DNA of 43,115 bases from JBGPGW01 sp046349515 (GTDB lineage: Bacteria; Pseudomonadota; Alphaproteobacteria; CADEGL01): positions 1-43,115 of the forward strand of contig JAXMCE010000020.1 in assembly GCA_046349515.1 (NCBI GenBank), read 5' to 3'. Of the stretch, positions 1 to 6,962 are shown piece after piece. Under the pieces are notes generated by a model. It worked only from the letters and a program-made list of their open reading frames with translations, was not told the DNA's origin and did no database searches. Position 1 is the stretch's first letter. Every line of letters starts with the position of its first letter. The position numbers and the translations under genes were made by a program.

Positions 1-872
1 CGGTAAGGCCGGCCTGGACGCGCCGGCTCCTCGTCCCCGCCGCCGGGAACGAGCTCGGCGTCCACGTCCTCCTCGGCGCCCGATTCGCCCTCCACGCCTT
101 CCTCGGCCTGGGCATCGCGCGTGTCGCCCGACTGGTCGTCCGTCGAGCCGGCCGATTCGCTGTCCGCGCTGTCGGCCTCGCTGTCGGATTCGCTGTTCTC
201 GGCGTCCTGAGCGTCGATCTCGCTTTCGGACGAATCGCTCTCGTCCTCGCCGAGCTCGAGATCGCGGATGAGTTTCCGCGCGGCGCTCGCGTACCTTTCC
301 TGGTCGTGGATGTGCTCGACGAGGGCGTTGAGGTCTTGACCGGCGCGCCCTTCGATGTCGTTTCGCCAGAGATCGACCATCGCGCGTGCGGCGGGCGGCG
401 GTGCCTGGCCGGTGAGGGCCTCTCGCGCGAGCAACCCCAGAACCTCGGCAAGGGGAGCGTCGTCCTTCTCGCGAATCCTCGCGAAGCCCGCGCGCTGGCA
501 TCGCTCCTGGAGGGACGCGGCGAGGTTCGCGGCGACGCCGGTCATCTGGCGTGCGCCCAGCGCCTCGCACCGCGTCTGCTCGAGCGACTCGTAGATCGCG
601 CGGGCAATGGGGCCGCCCGGGCGCCGTCGCGCGTGAACGACCGCATTGTGGTGGCGCACGCGGAGTGCGATCGCGTCCGATTCGCCGCGTAAATTGGCCC
701 GCTCCTCGACCGGAAGGTCGCGCGAGGGGAGAGAGATCACGGCCTCCGTCCCCCTGAGACCGGTCTCCTCGGCGCTGAATTCGAGGGTCAGGTCGTCCTT
801 GTGCGCGATCGCGCGCACGGTCGCCGCGGTCGTCTGGCGGAAGCGTTCGATCTTGTCTTCGGTGTCGGCCAC
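1..872 (-). CDS. cobT: Aerobic cobaltochelatase subunit CobT (C-terminus off the window)
   Basis: Large subunit of the ATP-dependent cobaltochelatase (CobN-CobS-CobT), which inserts cobalt into hydrogenobyrinic acid a,c-diamide in aerobic B12 synthesis in the cytoplasm. I translated it by hand from a GTG at 872 (VADTEDKIERFRQ...); about 290 codons are present and the frame is still open at base 1, so the C-terminal metal-binding (VWA-like) domain is not seen. The visible part has the CobT N-terminal domain (about residues 1-205, with motifs such as LRVRHHNAVVHARRRP and EALGARQMTG), then a very acidic linker rich in Ser, Asp and Glu (about 205-285), typical of this family. The start lies 9 bases after the cobS stop, so the two genes form one operon. 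The GTG start is chosen from that spacing and the family N-terminus; no strong ribosome binding site is visible. Confidence 0.9.
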   Translation of the reverse strand, partial: MADTEDKIERFRQTTAATVRAIAHKDDLTLEFSAEETGLRGTEAVISLPSRDLPVEERANLRGESDAIALRVRHHNAVVHARRRPGGPIARAIYESLEQTRCEALGARQMTGVAANLAASLQERCQRAGFARIREKDDAPLAEVLGLLAREALTGQAPPPAARAMVDLWRNDIEGRAGQDLNALVEHIHDQERYASAARKLIRDLELGEDESDSSESEIDAQDAENSESDSEADSADSESAGSTDDQSGDTRDAQAEEGVEGESGAEEDVDAELVPGGGDEEPARPGRPY

Positions 873-881
873 GGCCAGAAA

Positions 882-1880
882 CTAGACGAGGGTTGCCCGC
901 CCCGAAGCCTCGGGCAATTCCGTTCCAAAGCAGCGCTGGTAGTACTCGCCCACGGTCGCGCGTTCCACCTCATCGCACTTGTTGACGAAGGTGACGCGGA
1001 AGGCGAAGGCCACGTCGTGGAAGATCTCGGCGTTCTGCGCCCAGGTGATGACCGTTCGCGGCGACATCACGGTCGAGAGGTCGCCGTTCATGAAGCCGGC
1101 CCGGGTGAGGTCGGCCAAGGCGACCATCGCCTTGATCGTCTCGCGGCCTTGCGGCGTATCGTAGCTCGGCACCTTGGCCAGGATGATGTTGCACTCCGCA
1201 TCGTGCGGCAGGTAGTTGAGCGTGGCCACGATGTTCCAGCGGTCCATCTGACCCTGGTTGATCTGCTGGGTGCCGTGATAGAGGCCGGTCGTATCGCCAA
1301 GGCCGATCGTGTTGGCGGTCGCGAACAGGCGGAAGAAGGTATGCGGCCGGATCACGCGGTTCTGGTCGAGCAGCGTGAACTTGCTCTCGAGCTCGAGCAC
1401 GCGCTGGATGACGAACATGACGTCCGGGCGTCCCGCGTCGTACTCGTCGAAGCACAGCGCGGTCGGATGCTGGAGCGCCCACGGCAGGATGCCTTCGCGG
1501 AATTCCGTCACCTGCTTCCCGTCGCGCAGCACGATGGCGTCGCGGCCGATGAGATCGATCCGGCTGATATGGCTGTCGAGGTTGACGCGGATGCACGGCC
1601 AGTTGAGGCGCGCCGCGACCTGCTCGACGTGAGTGGATTTGCCGGTGCCATGGTAACCCTGGATGAGGACGCGCCGGTTGTACGCAAAGCCCGCGAGGAT
1701 CGCGAGCGTCGTGTCGCGGTCGAACCGGTACGCCTCGTCGATATCCGGCACGTACTCGTTTGCGCGGCTGAAGGCCGGCGCTTCCATGTCGACATCGAAG
1801 CCGAACGTCTGGCGAACCGAGACGGTGATGTCGGGCTTGTCGAGGAAATTGCTGTTGCCGTTGGTGTTCGTCGCGGTCAT
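882..1880 (-). CDS. cobS: Aerobic cobaltochelatase AAA+ subunit CobS
   Basis: AAA+ ATPase partner of CobT. The CobS-CobT ring drives cobalt insertion by CobN in aerobic cobalamin synthesis. The protein is 332 aa, the normal family length. Walker A is GYHGTGKST (about residues 75-83) and Walker B is ALCFDEYD (about 141-148). The sensor-type stretch FATANTIGLGDTTGLYHGTQ and the C-terminal FVNKCDEVERATVGEYYQRCF are characteristic of CobS. It is transcribed leftward and followed after 9 bases by cobT. An AAGGAA lies about 15 bases before the ATG. The J-domain gene upstream ends 33 bases before the start, so the three genes may be co-transcribed, an arrangement I know from other alphaproteobacteria. 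Confidence 0.96.
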   Translation of the reverse strand: MTATNTNGNSNFLDKPDITVSVRQTFGFDVDMEAPAFSRANEYVPDIDEAYRFDRDTTLAILAGFAYNRRVLIQGYHGTGKSTHVEQVAARLNWPCIRVNLDSHISRIDLIGRDAIVLRDGKQVTEFREGILPWALQHPTALCFDEYDAGRPDVMFVIQRVLELESKFTLLDQNRVIRPHTFFRLFATANTIGLGDTTGLYHGTQQINQGQMDRWNIVATLNYLPHDAECNIILAKVPSYDTPQGRETIKAMVALADLTRAGFMNGDLSTVMSPRTVITWAQNAEIFHDVAFAFRVTFVNKCDEVERATVGEYYQRCFGTELPEASGRATLV

Positions 1881-1913
1881 CGGGACGTGGATTCCTTGTC
1901 GCTACGGGATGGG

Positions 1914-2429
1914 TCAGGGAAAGGCGGCGTGCTTGAGCGTGGAATAGGCCAAATTGATTTCCTTGAGACGCTCCTCAGCCGCCTTGTCGCCTCCGTTGGC
2001 ATCGGGATGGTGCCGTTTTACGAGTGTTTTGTAACGCGCTTTGATTCGATCCTTGGTTATGGGCGGCTCGACCTGGAGGAGAGCCAGGGCCCGCTCTTCC
2101 TGGGTGGACAGGCGATGGCCGGGATGCTCGCGGTCCGCCCGCGCATGGGTCGCGCCAAACACGCCGAGCGGATCGTGGAAATTGTCCTCCACACGGGTGG
2201 ATGAACGCGGCATGCCGCCCAAACGCCAAGTTGGCCGTTCCCAGACCGTATCGCGGCGAATCTGCGATTCGATTTCCTCCGGCGTCATATTCGCAAAAAA
2301 ATCCCAAGCCAAGTTGTACTGCCGAACGTGGTCGAGGCAGAAGGCAAAATAGTTGCGCAGATCGGCGCGCGAACGGGGCGCGCGATAGGCGCCGGCCGCC
2401 TCGCATCCGGGATGCTCGCAGCGCGGCAT
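1914..2429 (-). CDS. J-domain (DnaJ-like) protein next to cobS
   Basis: Small cytosolic protein with a Cys-rich N-terminus and a C-terminal J domain. The J domain (about the last 65 residues) has the diagnostic HPD tripeptide in KRHHPDANGGDK and ends LKEINLAYSTLKHA, so it can be expected to stimulate an Hsp70 ATPase; the client is unknown. The N-terminus (MPRCEHPGCEAAG...RNYFAFCLDHVRQYN) is typical of the alphaproteobacterial J-domain family found beside cobS and bolA. The frame is open further upstream to an ATG at 2522. I prefer the ATG at 2429 because GAGG sits 5 bases before it and the protein-like sequence begins there; the upstream 31 residues look non-coding. Function in B12 synthesis is not implied by the sequence; only the neighbourhood links them. 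Confidence 0.85.
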   Translation of the reverse strand: MPRCEHPGCEAAGAYRAPRSRADLRNYFAFCLDHVRQYNLAWDFFANMTPEEIESQIRRDTVWERPTWRLGGMPRSSTRVEDNFHDPLGVFGATHARADREHPGHRLSTQEERALALLQVEPPITKDRIKARYKTLVKRHHPDANGGDKAAEERLKEINLAYSTLKHAAFP

Positions 2430-2681
2430 TCCTTCCTCGTCGCCGGCCATAGTCCGGCGCGTGCCATTGGACATCCTGTTTGCCATTCCCGGCAGTATGT
2501 GGGCTCGGCTGGCCGGAGGCAAGCGGCCGATCGAACAATGCGTCCGATTCGCGCTGTGGATGAACCGGTTAACGCGTTCTTATGCCGTCAAAATGGGGAG
2601 CTGATATGCGCACATCAAGCCCGCCGCTTGACAGCGCCTGAGCCGCTCTCCAGCGTCGTCGCCCCGCGAAAGGGAGGAACC

Positions 2682-2963
2682 ATGATGGGAGCAGTCGCGG
2701 CGTCGATCCGGCGGAAACTCGAAGAAGCCTTCGCGCCGACAGAGCTCGACATCATCGACGACTCAGACAGGCACGCCGGTCACGCGGGCGCGCGTCCCGG
2801 CGGCGAGTCGCATTTCCGCGTGTCGATTGTCGCTGCCGCCTTCACCGGAAAATCCCGGATCGAGCGCCAGCGCCTCGTTTTCTCGGTCCTTGCGGACGAA
2901 CTCAGGGGCCCGGTGCATGCCTTGTCGCTGTCGACCCGCGCGCCGGGCGAGGACGCGACGTGA
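2682..2963 (+). CDS. BolA family protein
   Basis: BolA-family protein of 93 aa, a small cytosolic protein that binds monothiol glutaredoxins and [2Fe-2S] clusters in Fe-S trafficking or regulation. The family pattern ESHFRVSIVAAAF...RIERQRLVFSVLADEL...VHALSLSTRAP covers nearly the whole length. The start is the first of two adjacent ATG codons, preceded at the right distance by AGGGAGG (2671-2677). The same frame is open much further upstream but reads as non-coding there. It is transcribed divergently from the J-domain gene, across a 252-base gap in which I see no certain promoter. I cannot tell from sequence which BolA subgroup it belongs to. Confidence 0.9.
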   Translation: MMGAVAASIRRKLEEAFAPTELDIIDDSDRHAGHAGARPGGESHFRVSIVAAAFTGKSRIERQRLVFSVLADELRGPVHALSLSTRAPGEDAT

Positions 2964-2988
2964 TGGCGGCGCGGGCCGCCGCCGTGAC

Positions 2989-3540
2989 CTAACTTCCCGT
3001 GTAGAACGCCGGCCACATGCGCTTCACGACGGGGCCGTCGCTCGCATAGGCGTGGCAGCTGTCGATCGTCCGCGGCTTTTTCTGCGGCTCCGCGGTTGAG
3101 CGTGCGCGGCGCGCGAGGATCGGCCAGATCGTCTGGAACGCCGTCGTCGCGAGCGGCCCGAGGAGCTCCACGAGATGCGTGCACCCTTTGATGCCGCCCA
3201 CGGCTTCGTGGACCGCCCGCCGCCAGCCAGGCCCGATGCGGAGTCCCTTGAGCTTCGTGAAATTTGGCGTGGCGCCCTGGCAGAGATCATAGGGCGCGAA
3301 CTCGGTCGATGCCTCGGCGCCGTGGACGACCAGCTCGTCGTCGATGGTCAGGCGAAGCCACATTTCATGGACGGGAACGCCAGCGCCGACGTGCCCGCGG
3401 TCTTGGTTGTCGAAGTCATAGCTCTTCGTGTCGACGAGGTGACCTTCGATGTCCCAGAGCCCATCGGCGCGCTGATAGCCGCGGCATTCGATGCGTCGCA
3501 AATGGAACTCGGTGCGCTCGGCAGGCGGAGACAGCGGCAT
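2989..3540 (-). CDS. DUF2889 family protein
   Basis: A 183-aa protein of the DUF2889 family, recognised from RRIECRGYQRADGLWDIEGH near the N-terminus, then VHEMWLRLTIDDEL, LKGLRIGPGW and GCTHLVELLGPLATTAFQTIW. There is no signal peptide or membrane segment. The biochemical role is not established to my knowledge. The well-kept acidic and aromatic N-terminal half and the Cys-containing GCTHL motif suggest an enzyme or binding protein, but this is inference. It lies tail to tail with bolA (25 bases apart). It follows the CNNM/CorC gene on the same strand after a 54-base gap, so it could be read through from the aroK operon. Confidence 0.85.
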   Translation of the reverse strand: MPLSPPAERTEFHLRRIECRGYQRADGLWDIEGHLVDTKSYDFDNQDRGHVGAGVPVHEMWLRLTIDDELVVHGAEASTEFAPYDLCQGATPNFTKLKGLRIGPGWRRAVHEAVGGIKGCTHLVELLGPLATTAFQTIWPILARRARSTAEPQKKPRTIDSCHAYASDGPVVKRMWPAFYTGS

Positions 3541-3594
3541 CAGATCCTCTCCAGGCAGTCGACGAATGCCAATTAGGTCAGCGGGGTGGCCGCG

Positions 3595-4896
3595 TCAACT
3601 GGCGGCGGCATCAGGCTGCGCCGCCGGCTCCGCGATCGGGCGCGCGACGCGGATCGACGTGATCTGATTGCGTTGACGGCGGAGGATTTCGAAGCGCAGG
3701 CCGTGGAATTCGAACACCTGGCCCGGCTCCGGGATGATTCGCGCCTCGCGGATGACCAGGCCGGCGATGGTCGACGCCTCGTCTTCCGGCAGCTTCCAAT
3801 TGTATTGGCGGTTGAGCTCGCGAAGGGTGGCGGTGCCGCGGATGATGAGCGAGCCGTCTGGTTGCTGGCGGACGCCGGGGACTGGAATCTCGTGCTCGTC
3901 GAAAATGTCGCCGACGATCTCCTCGACGATGTCCTCGAGCGTGACGATGCCCATGAACGATCCGTACTCGTCGACGACCACCGCGAAGTGCTCGCGGCGG
4001 CGTCGGAAGGCTTGAAGCTGGTCGAGGAGCGACGTCGTGTCCGGGATGAACCACGGCCGCGTCGCGAGCGACATGGGGTCGATCGCAGCGGCGTTGCTTC
4101 CTGCGCCGATGACGGCGCGAAGCACGGCCTTCGCGTGAAGAATTCCCGTGATGTTGTCGGGCTCCCCTCGCCAGACCGGCACGCGCGTGTAGGGACTCGC
4201 GAGAACTTTCTCGACGACCGCGCGCGGCCGGTCGCCGCCATCGACCATCATCACGTCCTTGCGGTGGGTCATGATGTCGCCAACGGTGACATCGGGGAGG
4301 TCGAGAACGCTGTGCAGCATCTCGCGCTTGTGGGGCGTCTCGCTTTCGAAGTCGGCGTGCAGGTCGATCGAGCCGCGCAGCTCCTCCTCGACGACCGCAG
4401 CGTTGATGCCGGCTTCCCACCGGATGCCGAACTGCCGGAGGATGAACCGCACGAGGACCTGGACCGAGTGCGTGACCGGCGCAAAGACGATAACCGCCAC
4501 GTTGAGCGCCGGCGCCACGGCCAGCGCCGTGCGCACGGGGCGGAAAATGGCCAAGCTTTTCGGAAGAGCTTCGCCGAAGACGAAGATGAGCGCCGTCATC
4601 GCGAACGCCGCATAGGCGACGCCCGCCTCGCCCACGAGCGCGATCAGCACGCCCGTCGCCATCGCGGAGGCCGCGATGTTGACCAGGTTGTTGCCAAGAA
4701 GGATGGCGCCGATGAGCCGGTCCTGATGCTCGCGCAGTCGGCTGATGGTCTGCGCACGCCGGTTGCCTTGCTGGCTCAATCGGTAGAGGCGGGGGCGCGA
4801 GGCCGCGGTCACCGCCGTCTCGCACATGGAGAAGAAGGCCGAGCACAGCAGCAGGACGGCGATGATGCCGATCGTGATCCAGATGCTGATGTCCAT
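3595..4896 (-). CDS. CNNM/CorC-type transporter (DUF21-CBS-CorC_HlyC)
   Basis: Inner-membrane protein of the CNNM/CorC family (often annotated hemolysin), associated with Mg2+ or Co2+ transport. The 433-aa protein has the full architecture: a DUF21 membrane domain (about residues 1-180, first helix ITIGIIAVLLLCSAFFSMCETAV, also FGEALPKSLA); a tandem CBS pair (about 200-325, VGDIMTHRKDVMMV and HFAVVVDEYGSFMGIVTLEDIVEEIVGDI); and a C-terminal CorC_HlyC domain (about 340-420, EDEASTIAGLVI). It begins 33 bases after the aroB stop, in an order (aroK-aroB-transporter) that I know as conserved in alphaproteobacteria. Substrate specificity cannot be read from the sequence, and the name hemolysin should not be taken as a function. 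Confidence 0.93.
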   Translation of the reverse strand: MDISIWITIGIIAVLLLCSAFFSMCETAVTAASRPRLYRLSQQGNRRAQTISRLREHQDRLIGAILLGNNLVNIAASAMATGVLIALVGEAGVAYAAFAMTALIFVFGEALPKSLAIFRPVRTALAVAPALNVAVIVFAPVTHSVQVLVRFILRQFGIRWEAGINAAVVEEELRGSIDLHADFESETPHKREMLHSVLDLPDVTVGDIMTHRKDVMMVDGGDRPRAVVEKVLASPYTRVPVWRGEPDNITGILHAKAVLRAVIGAGSNAAAIDPMSLATRPWFIPDTTSLLDQLQAFRRRREHFAVVVDEYGSFMGIVTLEDIVEEIVGDIFDEHEIPVPGVRQQPDGSLIIRGTATLRELNRQYNWKLPEDEASTIAGLVIREARIIPEPGQVFEFHGLRFEILRRQRNQITSIRVARPIAEPAAQPDAAAS

Positions 4897-4929
4897 GGCG
4901 ACGGTGGTGCGTCTCCCTCGAGGCCGGGC

Positions 4930-6057
4930 TCAGGCGGCGATCGCGCCGTCGACGAGCTGGCGCACCTCGCCGATCGCGACGTCGCGCGCGACGAAGGCGC
5001 GCCCGATCCCGCGCGCGAGCACGAAAGTGACCTGGCCGTCCTTGACCTTCTTGTCCTGATGCATGTGGTCGATCAGCCGTTCGGCCCGCCAGCCGCGGAC
5101 CCCCAGCGCATCAAGGCGCGTCGGCAGCCCGACTTCGGCCAGGTGGCGCCGCACCCGTGCGACGTCCTCGGCTGCGCAGAGGCCGAGCCGCGCCGAGAGA
5201 TCGAACGCCATGACCATGCCGACGGCGACGGCCTCGCCGTGAAGGACTTGTCCCTCGTAGCTGGCTTCGGCCTCGATCGCGTGGGCGAAGGTGTGGCCAA
5301 GATTGAGAAGCGCCCGCTGGCCCGCTTCGCGCTCATCCGCGCCGACAATGCGGGCCTTCGAACGGCAACTGACGAGGACCGCTTCGCGGCGGAGCTCGGC
5401 GCTGCCCCCGATGAGATGCCGTCCGTTCGCTTCGAGCCAGGCAAAGAATTCAGGGTCGTCGATGAGGCCGTACTTCACGATCTCCGCGTAGCCGGCCAGG
5501 AGTTCGCGCCGGGGCAAGCTGTCGAGCAACCCGACATCGGCCAGCACGAGCCGCGGCTGATGGAAGCTGCCGACGAGATTCTTCCCGTGCCGGGTGTTGA
5601 TGGCCGTCTTGCCGCCGACGGCGCTGTCGACCTGCGCCAGGAGCGTCGTCGGGATCTGGATGAAGTCGAGGCCGCGGAGGACGATGCTGGCCGCGAAGCC
5701 CGCGAGATCGCCGACGACCCCGCCGCCGAAGGCGATGATCATCGTGCTGCGCTCGACGCGCCGCTCGAGGAGCCCGTCCACAAGGCGCTCCAATTCCGAA
5801 AAGCTCTTGGTCTTCTCGCCGCTCGGCACCTCGATCCAGGCATGGGCGATCTGGGCGTCGTCGAGCGCGCGGGCCAGCGTCGCGCCGTGAAGCGCTTGCA
5901 CGCGCTCGTCGGTGATGACCGCGACGCGGGGGCGGGGCAGCACGTCGCGAAGATAGGAACCGGCGGTATCGATGAGATTCGCTCCGACCACGATGTCGTA
6001 GCTGCGCGTGCCGAGTTCGACGCGCAGACGTTCGGCCGGGAGGGACTTGGCATTCAT
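4930..6057 (-). CDS. aroB: 3-dehydroquinate synthase
   Basis: Second enzyme of the shikimate pathway: converts DAHP to 3-dehydroquinate with NAD+ and a divalent metal. The 375-aa length fits the family. Visible features are the NAD-binding GGGVVGD (residues 111-117), substrate-site stretches IPTTLLAQVDSAVGGKTAIN and GKNLVGSFHQP, and metal ligands Glu192 (GYAEIVK), His255 (NLGHTFAHAIE) and His273 (VLHGEAVAVG), matched by eye to the known E/H/H set. The start codon overlaps the aroK stop in an ATGA arrangement (6054-6057), so translation of the two shikimate enzymes is coupled. Confidence 0.97.
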   Translation of the reverse strand: MNAKSLPAERLRVELGTRSYDIVVGANLIDTAGSYLRDVLPRPRVAVITDERVQALHGATLARALDDAQIAHAWIEVPSGEKTKSFSELERLVDGLLERRVERSTMIIAFGGGVVGDLAGFAASIVLRGLDFIQIPTTLLAQVDSAVGGKTAINTRHGKNLVGSFHQPRLVLADVGLLDSLPRRELLAGYAEIVKYGLIDDPEFFAWLEANGRHLIGGSAELRREAVLVSCRSKARIVGADEREAGQRALLNLGHTFAHAIEAEASYEGQVLHGEAVAVGMVMAFDLSARLGLCAAEDVARVRRHLAEVGLPTRLDALGVRGWRAERLIDHMHQDKKVKDGQVTFVLARGIGRAFVARDVAIGEVRQLVDGAIAA

Positions 6058-6656
6058 GATGCCGCCGCCTTGCGCGTCCGCTCCTTGGGCCCCTCGGCAT
6101 CCTTGCGGGTACGGGCGAGGTACGCCTCGAGCGCCGCCATCACCTTGTCGACGGTTTCGTCGGCCGGCGCATCCGCGCTGTCGATCGTGATGTCGGCCTC
6201 GCCGTAGATGGGATAGCGCTCCTCCATCAGGCGCTGGAGAGTCTCCCGCCGGCTGCCGCGCTTCAGGAGTGGCCGATTGTTGCGCCGGGCCGTGCGCCGC
6301 ATGAGGATGTCGAGACTGGCACGCAGCCAGATCGAGATGCCGCGCTCGCGTATTTTGGACCGGGTCGAGGGGTCCATGTAGGCGCCCCCGCCCGTCGAGA
6401 GGACATGGGGCGGGTCGTCGAGGAGCCGTGCGATCACCCGCCGTTCGCCGTCGCGAAAGTGCTCCTCGCCATGCTGGGCGAAGATTTCGGGGATCGTGCA
6501 GCCCGCAGCTTCTTCGATGGCGCTGTCTGCGTCCACGAAGGGCAGGCCCAGGCGCTGGGCGAGGCGTTTGCCGATGCAGGTCTTGCCCGCGCCCATGAGC
6601 CCGACCAGCACCACGATCCGGTCCATCTTCGAGGAATGCGCGACGGCCATCGTCAA
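6054..6656 (-). CDS. aroK: Shikimate kinase
   Basis: Phosphorylates shikimate to shikimate 3-phosphate using ATP in aromatic amino acid synthesis. The 200-aa protein has Walker A GLMGAGKT (residues 19-26), the shikimate-binding FVDADS and STGGGAY motifs, the lid region with RRNNRPLL, and a basic C-terminal tail beyond the fold. The start at 6656 is the first of several Met codons (M1, M3, M11). M11 (MDRIVVLVGL) starts right at the first strand and is a possible alternative. It is the first gene of the leftward aroK-aroB-transporter operon and overlaps aroB by four bases. Confidence 0.95.
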   Translation of the reverse strand: MTMAVAHSSKMDRIVVLVGLMGAGKTCIGKRLAQRLGLPFVDADSAIEEAAGCTIPEIFAQHGEEHFRDGERRVIARLLDDPPHVLSTGGGAYMDPSTRSKIRERGISIWLRASLDILMRRTARRNNRPLLKRGSRRETLQRLMEERYPIYGEADITIDSADAPADETVDKVMAALEAYLARTRKDAEGPKERTRKAAAS

Positions 6657-6689
6657 TGCGAATTCAGCACGCTTTGCGTCAAAAGGATG

Positions 6690-6717
6690 TTGTCGGCGGA
6701 TTCGACTGTCATAAAAT
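6690..6717 (+). promoter_or_regulatory. Candidate sigma-70 promoter for the 46-aa protein / xerD operon
   Basis: TTGTCG (6690-6695), a 16-base spacer, then TAAAAT (6712-6717), pointing rightward. Transcription would start near 6724, leaving a leader of about 98 bases before the ATG at 6822. The match is fair but not strong, and the leftward aroK promoter must lie in the same 165-base divergent region. It was found by eye only. Confidence 0.35.
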
Positions 6718-6821
6718 CGCCACGGCCGGACCCTAGCACAAGAGGGCGGTGGCTGTCGTCGGGGCCCCGGCTTGGCGACGGCTGGTGGCGATTTTTCGTG
6801 GCAATCTGAGGATGTTGTGGA

Positions 6822-6962
6822 ATGGCCAAGCTTGCCTTAGCCGTCGTTGTCCTGGTGGTCGTGTTGGTCGTGGGCGGGGTCGTCTATCTCGGGACGGCCG
6901 ATATCGCCCCGTCCACCCAGAAGGTCGAGAAAGTCATACCGGATGACCGTTTGCCGCATTGA
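6822..6962 (+). CDS. Small single-span membrane protein, 46 aa
   Basis: An ORF of 46 codons: MAKLALAVVVLVVVLVVGGV, then VYLGTADIAP and a polar tail ending VEKVIPDDRLPH. Residues 4-23 form one strongly hydrophobic helix with a positive N-terminal side; there is no signal-peptidase site, so it should sit in the inner membrane as a single-span protein with a short, charged soluble tail. No enzyme motif is present. Its 3' end overlaps the start of the next gene by 20 bases in another frame, which suggests coupled translation. From memory, similar tiny proteins with a VEKVxPDDRxP tail occur upstream of xerD in other Rhodospirillales, but I could not check. The function is unknown. Confidence 0.7.
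   Translation: MAKLALAVVVLVVVLVVGGVVYLGTADIAPSTQKVEKVIPDDRLPH

Noticed and set aside
3586..6207. 873-codon plus-strand open frame opposite the CNNM/CorC and aroB genes
   Set aside because: It is a shadow of high-GC codon bias on the opposite strand; its residues are rich in Arg, Asp and His without any family motif, and the minus-strand genes are certain.
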